DNA of 64,000 nt from Janthinobacterium agaricidamnosum (GCF_003667705.1 NZ_CP033019.1:310001-374000); one strand, 5' to 3'; positions 36,221 to 45,138 are shown, counted from the first letter of the stretch. A program made the numbers and translations. Notes: generated from the sequence alone by a model not told the origin.

Positions 36221-37642
36221 ATGAACAAGCGCCCCACGCTGAAATTGAAAACCAAGCCGGCGCCAGGCCAGGCGCCTGCCGCACCGAAATTGCGTCCCAG
36301 CTACCATCCCGACCTGAAACCGGTCTTGCAGCCAGGCTTCCAACCCGATTTGCGCGCCGACTCGCTGGCGTTTTGCCTGCTGGGCGCGGCCAATGCCGTG
36401 GCGCAAGTGCGCACGGGCACGGCCCTGCCGCAGGCGCTGGCCAAGGTGTTTACGCAATCGAACGCCAGCCCGCAGGCGCGCGGCGCCATCCAGGATATTT
36501 CCTACCGCACCATGCGCCAGCTGGGCCGCAGCGAAACGCTGGTCGGCCTGATGACGTCGAAGGCGCCCGAGCCGCCGATGCTCGCAGCCCTGCTGTGCTG
36601 CGCGCTGTCCTTGATGTCGGCCGAGCCGGGCGAGCAGCCGTACGAAGAGTTCACGGTGGTCGACCAGGCGGTCACGGTGGCCACCTCGCACCCTGACCTG
36701 GCGCATGCCAAGGGCATGGTCAACGCCGTCTTGCGCCGCTTCTTGCGCGAGCGCAAGTCCTTGCTGGAAGCGGCCTTGCAGCAACCTTTGGCGCAATGGA
36801 ATTATCCGCAGTGGTGGATCGATTCGCTGCGCCTGGCTTACCCGCGCGACTGGCAAGCCATTTTGACGGCCGGCAATGCCGTGCCGCCATTGACCTTGCG
36901 CGTGAATCGCCGCAAGAGCACGGTAGAAGCCTACCTGGCCGTGCTGGCGGAGGCGGGTATCGCCGCGCGCCAGGTGGGGCCGTTCGCCGTGCGCCTGGAC
37001 AAGCCGATCGGCGTAGCGCTGATTCCCGGCTTCGAGCAGGGTGCCGTCTCCGTGCAGGATGCTGGCGCGCAACTGGCCGCGCCGCTGCTGGATTTGCAGG
37101 ACGGCATGCGCGTGCTCGATGCCTGTGCGGCGCCGGGCGGCAAGACGTGCCATATCCTGGAACTGGCCGACGTGCACGTGACGGCCATCGATGCGGACGC
37201 CAAGCGCCTGCCGCGCATCGCGGAAAACCTCGAGCGCCTGGGCCTGGACGCGACCTTGAAGGCGCAGGACGCGCAATCGAGCGCATGGTGGGACGGCCAG
37301 CAGTACGACCGCATCCTGGCCGATGTGCCGTGCACGGCCTCGGGCATCGTGCGCCGCCATCCCGATATCCGCTGGTTGCGCCGCAAGGGCGACGCGTTCC
37401 AACTTGCAACACTTTCATCCAAAATTCTGGACAACCTGTGGCAGATGCTGCGCCCCGATGGTAAATTGCTGTTCGTGACATGTTCGTTGTGGCCGCAAGA
37501 GTCCGAGGCACAGGCAGCGGCATTTGCGGTGCGCAATAATGCGACCCGATTGACAGCGCCTGGCCAGCTGTTGCCGACCGGCAGCGCGGAGCAGGACCAC
37601 GACGGTTTGTTCTATGCGCTATTCCAAAAAAATGCGGCTTGA
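36221..37642 (+). CDS. rsmB: 16S rRNA (cytosine-967-C5)-methyltransferase-like protein
   Basis: The 473-residue protein has an N-terminal NusB-like RNA-binding domain (about residues 50-200) and a C-terminal SAM-dependent methyltransferase domain. The latter shows VLDACAAPGGKTCHILEL near residue 300, LADVPCTASGIVRRHPDIRW near 365 with the motif IV cysteine, and VTCSLWPQESEAQ with the catalytic motif VI cysteine. This is the RsmB architecture. The ATG at 36221 gives a basic N-terminal tail of about 45 residues. It overlaps the DUF4390 gene. Confidence 0.92.
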   Translation: MNKRPTLKLKTKPAPGQAPAAPKLRPSYHPDLKPVLQPGFQPDLRADSLAFCLLGAANAVAQVRTGTALPQALAKVFTQSNASPQARGAIQDISYRTMRQLGRSETLVGLMTSKAPEPPMLAALLCCALSLMSAEPGEQPYEEFTVVDQAVTVATSHPDLAHAKGMVNAVLRRFLRERKSLLEAALQQPLAQWNYPQWWIDSLRLAYPRDWQAILTAGNAVPPLTLRVNRRKSTVEAYLAVLAEAGIAARQVGPFAVRLDKPIGVALIPGFEQGAVSVQDAGAQLAAPLLDLQDGMRVLDACAAPGGKTCHILELADVHVTAIDADAKRLPRIAENLERLGLDATLKAQDAQSSAWWDGQQYDRILADVPCTASGIVRRHPDIRWLRRKGDAFQLATLSSKILDNLWQMLRPDGKLLFVTCSLWPQESEAQAAAFAVRNNATRLTAPGQLLPTGSAEQDHDGLFYALFQKNAA

Positions 37643-38246
37643 GCGATTCGTCGAACCTTTTCTCACGGACACTACCGGCACACTTGTGACAACACGACTC
37701 TTCCGACTCCTGGCCCTGCTGCTGATGCTGGCATGTACCATGCCACGCGCGCATGCCGCCGATATGGTCGAGATCACCCGTGCCTACATCGAGGCCAGCG
37801 AAGAGGGCTACAAGCTGGCCGCCACGTATTCCTTCGAGCTCAATCATGACCTCGACGATGCCGTGCAGCATGGCGTGCCGCTGTATTTCACGACGGAAAT
37901 CGAACTGACCCGGCCCCGCTGGTATTGGTTCGATGAAAAAGCCATCGTGGCGCGCCAGACCAGCAAGCTGTCGTACAACGTGCTCACGCGCCAGTACCAT
38001 GTGTCGGGCGGCGGCTTGCAGCAAAGCTTTCCCACGCTCGACGATGCGCTGTTCCTGATCCGCCGTCCCAGCCGCTGGCTGGTGGCGCGGCGCGGCGAGC
38101 TGAAAGTGGGGCAGACGTATAACGTCACCTTGCGCATGGGCATGGACCGCGATTACCTGCCCAAGCCGATACAGGTCAATGCCTTCAATAACAGCGACTG
38201 GCGCCTGGCTTCGAATAAAAAAACCTTCTTGTATACGGCGGAGTAG
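37614..38246 (+). CDS. DUF4390 domain protein, exported
   Basis: The 210-residue protein has a hydrophobic export signal (RLFRLLALLLMLACTMPRAHAA) and a conserved domain from MVEITRAYIEASEEGYKLAATYSFEL to the C-terminus, which matches DUF4390. These genes typically lie between rsmB and an ntrY-like kinase in betaproteobacteria; the function is unknown. The true start may be the ATG at 37632 or the GTG at 37686 (VTTRLFRLL), either of which shortens the unusually long leader before the signal peptide. Its stop overlaps the kinase start (TAGTG). Confidence 0.8.
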   Translation: MRYSKKMRLERFVEPFLTDTTGTLVTTRLFRLLALLLMLACTMPRAHAADMVEITRAYIEASEEGYKLAATYSFELNHDLDDAVQHGVPLYFTTEIELTRPRWYWFDEKAIVARQTSKLSYNVLTRQYHVSGGGLQQSFPTLDDALFLIRRPSRWLVARRGELKVGQTYNVTLRMGMDRDYLPKPIQVNAFNNSDWRLASNKKTFLYTAE

Positions 38247-40543
38247 TGAGTCAAGCATTGCGCTATCTGCTGGTGGTGGGCGGCGGCATAGTCAGTATCC
38301 TGCTGTTCCTGCTGGCATCGGCTTCCGATAATTCCGGCTTTTTCGACCGTTACTACACTTGGCTGCTGGGCCTGAACGCGGCCGTGGCCGTGTCCCTGCT
38401 GGCGCTGGTGGGTATTTCCCTGGGGCGTCTGTACGCGCGCTACAAGAGCGGCAAGTTCGGCTCCAAGCTGATGACGCGCCTGGTGATGCTGTTCGCCGCC
38501 GTCGGCATCCTGCCGGGCCTGGTGATTTTCCTTGTCTCTGTGCAATTTGTCTCCCACTCGATCGAATCCTGGTTCAACGTCAAGATCGAAGCGGCGCTGG
38601 AATCGGGGATTGAGCTGGGCCGTGCCGGCCTCGATGCGGCCCTGGTCGAGCTCGATCACCGGGGCCACAAGGCCGTCGAAGAAATGGGCGCCGACCCGGT
38701 GGCCGGCCCGGCCGTGCTGACCAGCCTGCTGCGCGAAGAGGGCATGCAAAATGCCATGCTCGTCAGCGGCGACGGCGTGCTGCTGGCCAGCGCCGGGCCG
38801 CACAGCGCGGCCGACTTGCCGACGCCGGCCATGCTGGTGCAGGCAGCCTTGCCGGCCGGCTATGCCTCCGCCGAAGGGGGACTGGAATTGCACGACGACG
38901 GCACGGAGTCGGGCGGCGGCGGTTTCCGCTCGGGCTTGCCGGCGTCGCTGGAAACGGCGGCCAGCCTGCGCCTGCGCGTGCTGGTGGCCGTGCCGGGACC
39001 GTCCGTCTCGCCCCGCTACCTGCAACTGCTGCAATCGGTGCCGCCCAAGCTGGCGACGAATGGCGAGGTGCTGCGCGCCGCCTACAGCGAGTACAAGGAA
39101 CGTTTCGTCGCGCGCGTGGGACTGCGCAAGATGTACATGGAAATCCTCACCTTGACCTTGCTGCTGGCTATCTTTGGCGCCATCGGCAGTGCTTTCCTGA
39201 TCGCGGGCAACCTGGCCCAGCCCCTGCTGCTGCTGGCAGAGGGCACGCGCGCCGTGGCCGAGGGCGACCTGTCGCCGCGCCCCATCGTCGCCACCAAGGA
39301 TGAACTGGGTACCTTGACGCAATCGTTCAACATCATGACGCGCCAGCTGCTCGATGCGCGCACGGCCGTGGAAAGCAACCGCGCCGCGCTGCAAAACGCC
39401 AAGGCCCACCTGGAATCGGTACTGGCCAACATGTCGGCCGGCGTGATGGTGCTCGATGGCGACTTCAAGCTGGTGACCTGCAATGAATCGGTCGAGCGCA
39501 TCCTCCAGCATTCCGGGATGAGCATGGTGGGCCAGCCGCTGGCGCAGATTGCTGGAATGGAAGAATTTGGCGGCGCCATCATCAGCGCCTTCACGGCGCA
39601 AAGCGCGCAATCGGCGTCGGGCCGCAACCAGCAGCGCCTGCATTGGCAGCGCCAGATCGAGATTCCGCGCCGTCTGGGCAGCAGTGCCGACGAGCATGAC
39701 ATCACCTTGCTGGCGCGCGGCTCGCGCCTGCCGCTGGAGTCGGGCAGCGGCTACATCGTCGTGTTCGATGATATTTCCGACGTCATTTCCGCGCAGCGCT
39801 CGATCGCCTGGGGCGAGGTGGCGCGCCGCCTGGCGCATGAAATCAAGAATCCGCTCACGCCGATCCAGCTGTCGGCCGAGCGCCTGCAGATGAAGCTCGA
39901 AGGCAAGCTGGAGCAGCCCGATGCCGATCTGCTCAGCCGCGCCACCACCACCATCGTCAAGCAGGTCGATGCGATGAAGCGCATGGTCGACGACTTCCGC
40001 GACTATGCGCGCACGCCGCCGGCCGTGCTCGTGCCCCTGCGCCTGAACGAGCTGATCGAAGAGATCCTGAACCTGTATCTGCGCGGCGACGATGGCGACA
40101 TCATCCACCCGCTGTTGGCGCCGAATCTGCCGATGGTGATGGGCGATCCGACCCAGTTGCGCCAGGTGATCCATAACCTGCTGCAGAACGCGCAGGACGC
40201 CATGGCCGACCTGCCGCCGGATTCGCCGCATCCGCGGATTGACGTAAGGACGGAAGCAATTCATTATCGCAGTGCGGACGGCGGCGTGAATATCGCCGTG
40301 CGGCTGGCCATCACGGACAACGGTCCCGGTTTTGCGCCAAAAATCCTGGCGCGCGCCTTCGAGCCGTATGTGACCTCGAAGGCCCGCGGCACGGGATTGG
40401 GCCTGGCGATGGTCAAGAAAATTATCGATGAACACGGCGGACGCATCGATATCGAGAACCGGGTCGACGGCAATGGCGCTTCGGTGGTCATTTTGCTGTT
40501 AAAGTTAGCTCCCGACACTCCTGCCCAGGAATTCCTGGCGTGA
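38246..40543 (+). CDS. NtrY-like transmembrane sensor histidine kinase
   Basis: This 765-residue kinase starts with GTG overlapping the preceding stop. It has three N-terminal membrane segments (within residues 7-110), a periplasmic loop, a fourth segment near 305-330, a HAMP domain, a PAS domain (about 380-500), the phosphoacceptor His531 in RRLAHEIKNPLTPIQLSAE, and an HATPase domain with ARGTGLGLAMVKKIIDEHGG. The order matches NtrY. The paired regulator follows 98 bp downstream. The signal sensed is unknown; NtrY homologues act in nitrogen, redox or envelope control. Confidence 0.9.
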   Translation: MSQALRYLLVVGGGIVSILLFLLASASDNSGFFDRYYTWLLGLNAAVAVSLLALVGISLGRLYARYKSGKFGSKLMTRLVMLFAAVGILPGLVIFLVSVQFVSHSIESWFNVKIEAALESGIELGRAGLDAALVELDHRGHKAVEEMGADPVAGPAVLTSLLREEGMQNAMLVSGDGVLLASAGPHSAADLPTPAMLVQAALPAGYASAEGGLELHDDGTESGGGGFRSGLPASLETAASLRLRVLVAVPGPSVSPRYLQLLQSVPPKLATNGEVLRAAYSEYKERFVARVGLRKMYMEILTLTLLLAIFGAIGSAFLIAGNLAQPLLLLAEGTRAVAEGDLSPRPIVATKDELGTLTQSFNIMTRQLLDARTAVESNRAALQNAKAHLESVLANMSAGVMVLDGDFKLVTCNESVERILQHSGMSMVGQPLAQIAGMEEFGGAIISAFTAQSAQSASGRNQQRLHWQRQIEIPRRLGSSADEHDITLLARGSRLPLESGSGYIVVFDDISDVISAQRSIAWGEVARRLAHEIKNPLTPIQLSAERLQMKLEGKLEQPDADLLSRATTTIVKQVDAMKRMVDDFRDYARTPPAVLVPLRLNELIEEILNLYLRGDDGDIIHPLLAPNLPMVMGDPTQLRQVIHNLLQNAQDAMADLPPDSPHPRIDVRTEAIHYRSADGGVNIAVRLAITDNGPGFAPKILARAFEPYVTSKARGTGLGLAMVKKIIDEHGGRIDIENRVDGNGASVVILLLKLAPDTPAQEFLA

Positions 40544-40641
40544 GGGTCTGGTTTAGTATTTAAAACACTAATAAAATCATAGTTGTCCGCCGTGTACATC
40601 TTGTGCGCGACGGCCGGCGAAATGAGGAAGGCAAGACACGA

Positions 40642-41361
40642 ATGGCAAACATACTCGTAGTGGATGATGAAATGGGTATCCGTGAGTTGCTCTCGGAAAT
40701 TCTGGGCGACGAAGGACATGCTATCCAGCTGGCCGAAAATGCGCAGCAGGCGCGCGAAGCGCGTGCCGCCGGTGCACCGGATCTGGTATTGCTGGATATC
40801 TGGATGCCCGACACCGATGGCGTCACCTTGCTCAAGGAGTGGCAGCGCGATGGCTTGCTGACCATGCCGGTGATCATGATGTCGGGCCACGCCACCATCG
40901 ATACGGCGGTCGAGGCGACGCGCATCGGCGCCATGAATTTCCTGGAAAAACCGATTGCCTTGCAAAAGCTGCTGAAAGCGGTCCAGCAAGGCTTGACGCG
41001 GGCACAGGAAACCGTGCGCGCGCCGAGCGTGGCGCCGCGTCCCGCGGCACCCGTGGTGACCGAGGAAAGCAGCCATCCCGTGCCCAGCTTTGGCGGCAGC
41101 GCGCCGCAACAGCTGATGGTGCGCCCAGGCATCGCCGTACCGGCGGTGGCCGAAGGCCATGGCTACAACCTGTCGTTCGACTTGCCGCTGCGCGAGGCGC
41201 GCGATGCGTTCGAGCGCATGTATTTCGAACACCACCTGGGCCGCGAAGGCGGCAGCATGACCCGCGTGGCGGAAAAAACGGGCCTCGAACGCACCCATTT
41301 GTACCGCAAACTGAAACAGCTGGGCGTCGAACCGGGCAAGCTGGCCAAGAAAGGCCTGTGA
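40642..41361 (+). CDS. NtrX-like response regulator lacking the AAA+ domain
   Basis: The 239-residue protein has an NtrX-type receiver domain (MANILVVDDEMGIRELL, with phosphoacceptor Asp52 in VLLDIWMPDTDG and EKPI near residue 117) and a C-terminal Fis-type helix-turn-helix (MTRVAEKTGLERTHLYRKLKQLGVEPGKL). Between them, about residues 125-190 form a Pro/Ala-rich linker where NtrX and NtrC carry a sigma-54-activating ATPase of some 230 residues. It should therefore bind DNA without activating sigma-54. It is paired with the NtrY-like kinase just upstream and overlaps the next gene (GTGA). Confidence 0.88.
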   Translation: MANILVVDDEMGIRELLSEILGDEGHAIQLAENAQQAREARAAGAPDLVLLDIWMPDTDGVTLLKEWQRDGLLTMPVIMMSGHATIDTAVEATRIGAMNFLEKPIALQKLLKAVQQGLTRAQETVRAPSVAPRPAAPVVTEESSHPVPSFGGSAPQQLMVRPGIAVPAVAEGHGYNLSFDLPLREARDAFERMYFEHHLGREGGSMTRVAEKTGLERTHLYRKLKQLGVEPGKLAKKGL

Positions 41362-41759
41362 CGTCAGCCGTACGGCGTCCGACGCCGCTGACCCTGGTCA
41401 GCGGTGGTTGCGCGGCCGGGCGCGAGGCGGCCATCGCGCAAGCCTTGCAGCCTGGCCAGCCGGCCGCCGTGATCCTCGAGGGTCTCGCTGACGGCAACGC
41501 CATCCTGGCCGACCTGGCCGAACAAATTTCTCCTTCTCCATCGTTTCCACTGCAACTGTTGCGTATTGCGCCCGGCTGCCTGTGCTGCAGCGGCAATCTC
41601 GTATTGCGTGTAACATTAAATCGTCTGCTGCGCCATCCACCCGCGCGCCTGTTCATCAGCCTGGCCGACGCCTCGCATATCGAACAGCTGCGCACCTGGC
41701 TGACGGCCAGTCCCTACGATGTCCTGCTGGCGCTGGAACCGGACCTGCTTGTTTCCTGA
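41358..41759 (+). CDS. Degenerate, truncated CobW/G3E-GTPase-like protein
   Basis: This 133-residue protein begins at a GTG that overlaps the regulator's stop codon. It resembles the first 120 or so residues of CobW-family metallochaperone GTPases: LTLVSGGCAAGREAA stands where the P-loop should be, and IAPGCLCCSGNLVLRVTLNRLL carries the CxCC metal-binding motif (Cys74, Cys76, Cys77). The P-loop lysine is Arg22 and the following Thr/Ser is Glu23, so nucleotide binding is doubtful. The C-terminal CobW domain is missing. The call is inferred from motif order. Confidence 0.65.
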   Translation: MTSAVRRPTPLTLVSGGCAAGREAAIAQALQPGQPAAVILEGLADGNAILADLAEQISPSPSFPLQLLRIAPGCLCCSGNLVLRVTLNRLLRHPPARLFISLADASHIEQLRTWLTASPYDVLLALEPDLLVS

Positions 41760-41915
41760 ACGCGGCTTTCTGACGGTATTACCGCAGTCGCAGTTTGCAT
41801 CTCGTTACAACTCTGTAGCCCGCAGGGTGGCCCGGCCGCTTGAAATGGCGGCGTGGGGACCCCACCTCTGTCCTGAAACCGCAAGAGTTTCTCTTGCTTG
41901 AGCGAAGGATGCAAA

Positions 41916-42173
41916 ATGAACCTGATCTATAACAGCGAACAATACAGCGTCGTGGAATTCGGCGTCGATGGCGACCTGGAAGCCCTGCGCTTCGGCGGCT
42001 ATGAAATCGTCGACAAGGGCGGCAAACGCGAGACTTTCATCGCGGGAGTCCTCGCGCAAAACTTCCGCCGCGACGTCACGGAATTGATCGCCAGCGAACC
42101 GAGCATGGAAGAGATCGATGAATTTTTGGGCAGCTATGATTCCCTCATGAGCCAGCCGGTCCTGTTGCACTGA
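41916..42173 (+). CDS. DUF3567 family protein
   Basis: This 85-residue acidic protein begins MNLIYNSEQYSVVEFG and contains GGYEIVDKGGKRETFIAGVLAQNFR, which matches DUF3567, a small family largely confined to betaproteobacteria. Function is unknown. The ATG at 41916 has AAGGA upstream; a 7-bp hairpin (GCAAGAG/CTCTTGC, 41881-41897) lies just before that site. Confidence 0.85.
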   Translation: MNLIYNSEQYSVVEFGVDGDLEALRFGGYEIVDKGGKRETFIAGVLAQNFRRDVTELIASEPSMEEIDEFLGSYDSLMSQPVLLH

Positions 42174-42259
42174 TTCTGGCTGTCTGATGGCCATCGCCAC
42201 CATACCAATCCGCAAGGCGGCGTGGTATGGTGGGCATGTTATCCCGCTGCAAACAGACC

Positions 42260-43039
42260 ATGTGCCAACTTCTCGGAATGAATTGCAATGTCCCCACGGA
42301 TATTGTCTTTAGTTTTACCGGCTTCGCCATGCGCGGCGGCCATACCGATACCCACCATGACGGCTGGGGCATCGCCTTTTTCGAGGGCGCCGGCGTGCGC
42401 CATTTCGTCGATCACCAAGCGGCCATCGCCTCGCCCGTGGCCGAACTGATCAAGCGCTACCCCATCAAGTCGCGCAATGTCATCGCGCACATCCGCAAGG
42501 CCACGCAAGGCCAGGTGGCGCTGGAAAACTGCCACCCGTTCGTGCGCGAACTGTGGGGCCGCTACTGGGTCTTTGCCCACAATGGCGATTTGAAGGAGTT
42601 CAACCCCGTGCTGACGGGCAGCTACCGCCCCGTCGGCTGCACGGACAGCGAACTGGCTTTCTGCTACCTGCTGCAGGAATTGCACGCGCGCTTCGGCGAC
42701 GCCCCGCCGGCCTTGCCGCAACTGCATGCCGCGCTGGCGGAGCTGTTGCCCGGCATTGCTGCCCACGGCACGTTCAACATGATGCTGTCGAGCGGCGAGG
42801 CGCTGTTTGCCCATTGCTCGACCAGTTTGCACTATCTGGTGCGACAACATCCGTTTCCAACTGCTAAACTCTCCGATGAAGACCTGAGCGTGGACTTTTC
42901 CCAGGTGACGACGCCCCAGGACAGAGTGGCCGTGATCGTTACCCAGCCGCTGACGACGAATGAACAATGGACGGCGTTTGCGCCCGGCGAATTGAAATTA
43001 TTTGTCGATGGGATGGTGCAAGACACGCCAGTGGCCTGA
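42260..43039 (+). CDS. Class II glutamine amidotransferase (YafJ-like)
   Basis: The 259-residue protein starts MCQLLGMNCN, so that Cys2 becomes the N-terminal nucleophile after methionine removal. It continues with RGGHTDTHHDGWGIAFFEG, NVIAHIRKATQG and WVFAHNGDL, the standard Ntn-type glutaminase blocks. It is a stand-alone amidotransferase domain of the YafJ group; the acceptor is unknown. The ATG at 42227 upstream is rejected because it would bury Cys2. Confidence 0.9.
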   Translation: MCQLLGMNCNVPTDIVFSFTGFAMRGGHTDTHHDGWGIAFFEGAGVRHFVDHQAAIASPVAELIKRYPIKSRNVIAHIRKATQGQVALENCHPFVRELWGRYWVFAHNGDLKEFNPVLTGSYRPVGCTDSELAFCYLLQELHARFGDAPPALPQLHAALAELLPGIAAHGTFNMMLSSGEALFAHCSTSLHYLVRQHPFPTAKLSDEDLSVDFSQVTTPQDRVAVIVTQPLTTNEQWTAFAPGELKLFVDGMVQDTPVA

Positions 43040-43106
43040 TTTTTGACGACAATAGCCTTGATTACTGCCAAAATACCCACAGCGCGGGCGAAATTCAGCT
43101 AAAGTA

Positions 43107-44456
43107 TTGTCAATAGTGAACCTTGATGCGGGCGCCGCGCGGCCGGTGTCACTCGACGTGATTGATGAAGAGTTAATGATCGATATTTCCAGCAACGACA
43201 TCACCCCGAAACCCTTGCGCGTGCGCGAGTTCTATCTGGGGCGACAACCTATCCTCGACCGCAACCAGGCCCTGTTCGGCTATGAGTTGCTATTCCGCAA
43301 CGCTCCGGTCGGTCCCGCCAACATTACCAGCGACCTGTCCGCCACGGCCTCCGTGATCGCCCACGCTTCCCAGCTGGGCATGGAAAAAGTCATCGGCGAC
43401 GCGCTCGGTTTCGTCAACGTCGACGCCGACGTGATCATGAGCGACATCTTCGTTTTCCTGCCGCGCGAAAAAGTCGTGCTGGAAATCGTCGAATCGATGC
43501 CCGTCACGCCGGAAGTGCGCGCGCGCATCAGCGAACTGGTGGGCCACGGCTTTACTTTCGCGCTGGAAAACGTCGTCTCCGATACGGCGCAAGTGCAGGA
43601 ACTGTTGCCGTTGGTGCAATACGTCAAGATGGACATGAGCACGGTCGACCCGAAAGTGCTGGCAGCGCTGGCGCCCCGTTTCAAGCAGGAAAACAAGAAA
43701 CTGGTGGCGGAGAAGGTCGAGACGCGCGAAGAATTCAAGTCGGGCCTGGACCTGGGCTTCGATTATTTCCAGGGTTATTATTTTGCCAAGCCCGCCATCA
43801 TGACGGGCAAGAAGCTGTCGCCGTCGCAACTGGCCGTCATGGAACTGATGACACTGGTGACCTCCGATGCCGACAACATGGACATCGAGCGCGCCATCAA
43901 GCGTGACGTGTCGCTGGCCCTGAACCTGTTGCGCCTGGTCAATACGCCGGCCGTGGGTGCGCGCCAGCGCATCGATTCGCTGAGCCAGGCCGTGACCGTG
44001 CTGGGCCGCCGCCAGCTGCAGCGCTGGCTGCAAATCATGCTGTACGCGGAGCCAAGCAAGCGTGGCCATAGCATGACGCCGCTGCTGATGCTGGCGACCA
44101 CGCGCGGCCGTTTGCTCGAATTGCTCGCGCATAAACTGCGCCCGAACCATGCCCATTCGGCCGATATCGCCTTTACGGTCGGCATCATGTCGCTGATGGA
44201 TACCCTGTTCGGCGTGCCGATGTCGGAAATCCTCAGCCAGATCGAAGTGATCGACGAAGTGGCCGAAGCGCTGCTGTCGCGCGAAGGCTTCTACGGCGAC
44301 CTGCTGCGCCTGGCCGAATGCATCGAACGCATCGAAGACATGGAAGGCGAGATCGTGCCGACCTTGCGCGACCTGGCCATGTCGCCGGACGACCTGGTGG
44401 AACTGGAAATGGCGGCCTACGAATGGAGCGATAACGTAGTGCGTTATGCGCTGTAA
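43107..44456 (+). CDS. EAL-like / HDOD domain signalling protein, degenerate EAL
   Basis: The protein (up to 449 residues) has an N-terminal EAL-like domain (FYLGRQPILDRNQALFGYELLFRN near residue 43) and a C-terminal HDOD domain (about 245-440). The EAL catalytic loop DDFGTG reads LENVVSD, though AEKVET survives, so phosphodiesterase activity is unlikely. Proteins of this kind (YuxH type) act as c-di-GMP-related or stress adaptors. The start is unsure: TTG 43107, GTG 43116 and ATG 43173 are in frame. A REP pair follows the stop codon. Confidence 0.82.
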   Translation: MSIVNLDAGAARPVSLDVIDEELMIDISSNDITPKPLRVREFYLGRQPILDRNQALFGYELLFRNAPVGPANITSDLSATASVIAHASQLGMEKVIGDALGFVNVDADVIMSDIFVFLPREKVVLEIVESMPVTPEVRARISELVGHGFTFALENVVSDTAQVQELLPLVQYVKMDMSTVDPKVLAALAPRFKQENKKLVAEKVETREEFKSGLDLGFDYFQGYYFAKPAIMTGKKLSPSQLAVMELMTLVTSDADNMDIERAIKRDVSLALNLLRLVNTPAVGARQRIDSLSQAVTVLGRRQLQRWLQIMLYAEPSKRGHSMTPLLMLATTRGRLLELLAHKLRPNHAHSADIAFTVGIMSLMDTLFGVPMSEILSQIEVIDEVAEALLSREGFYGDLLRLAECIERIEDMEGEIVPTLRDLAMSPDDLVELEMAAYEWSDNVVRYAL

Positions 44457-44562
44457 GTTGGATTAGGTGGGGCCGCCGAGGCCCAAAGGGCCGTAATCCG
44501 ACACAACATTGTTGGCACTGACCGGTGTTGTCGGATTACGCGCAAGCGCTAATCCGACCTAC
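44453..44562. repeat. REP-type inverted repeat pair (copy C)
   Basis: Unit 1 (about 44453-44502) is diverged: GTAAGTTGGATTAG...CCGTAATCCGACAC. Unit 2 (44529-44562) is identical to the unit at 29559-29592 over 34 bases. The pair begins at the stop codon of the EAL-HDOD gene and precedes a terminator, between convergent genes. Confidence 0.88.
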
Positions 44563-44591
44563 CCGCTGTAACGTCCCGGATTTCCACTTTT

Positions 44592-44629
44592 AAAAAACCC
44601 TGCACGGCATGCCGTGGCAGGGTTTTTTT
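44592..44629. terminator. Bidirectional intrinsic terminator
   Basis: ACCCTGCACGGC pairs with GCCGTGGCAGGGT around a 2-base loop with one bulge, flanked by a run of A on the left and seven T on the right. It can terminate both the plus-strand EAL-HDOD gene and the minus-strand SPW gene. Confidence 0.85.
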
Positions 44630-44644
44630 ACGCCGGTAGCTGCG

Positions 44645-45016
44645 CTACGCGGCTGCGCCGGGCCAGTGCTTGTGCAGCTCGGGGTCGGTGCGCAGCTCCC
44701 ACAGGGCCAGCACGGCGACGGCGATACCGACGATCAGCTCGTTCCACATGACGACGCGCTGATCTGCCAGCCGCAGCACCCACGGCGAGGCGGCGACCCA
44801 GACGCCCACCAGCAGGTTGACGACGACGGCCCAGAAATAGGTCTTGTACAGATCGAAGGCGGCCAGCACGGCGATGACCAGGCCCGAGACAAAGGCGTTG
44901 ATCATCTGCGGCGAGCCTTCGGGATAGGAAAAGGCCCAGGGCGAGACGAGCAGCCACAGGCCCAGCAACAGGATCACTTGGTCCTGCCAGCGTTTCAGTT
45001 TGAAGTTGGTTGCCAT
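44645..45016 (-). CDS. SPW-repeat membrane protein
   Basis: This 123-residue protein has four membrane segments arranged as two SPW repeats: LLLGLWLLVSPWAFSYPEG... and LLVGVWVAASPWVLRLADQ..., each followed by an FVSGLVIAVLA / LIVGIAVAVLALWE helix. The family is known in actinobacteria and proteobacteria, but its function is not. The start at 45016 has a perfect AGGAGG site. It lies 123 bp downstream of metH. Confidence 0.88.
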   Translation of the reverse strand: MATNFKLKRWQDQVILLLGLWLLVSPWAFSYPEGSPQMINAFVSGLVIAVLAAFDLYKTYFWAVVVNLLVGVWVAASPWVLRLADQRVVMWNELIVGIAVAVLALWELRTDPELHKHWPGAAA

Positions 45017-45138
45017 ATTACCTCCTTGCCAGTTGGGGAACGGGCCGGAGCGGGCATGCAGCATGCCGGCCGGCATACTGCGTTAGTGCGCTGCGGCGCG
45101 CGAAAAGTTCCGCGCGCCGCAGCGCAAGGCGATGGTGC

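Noticed and set aside
38153..40435. 760-codon minus-strand frame opposite the NtrY-like kinase
   Set aside because: Shadow of the kinase gene with no recognisable domain.
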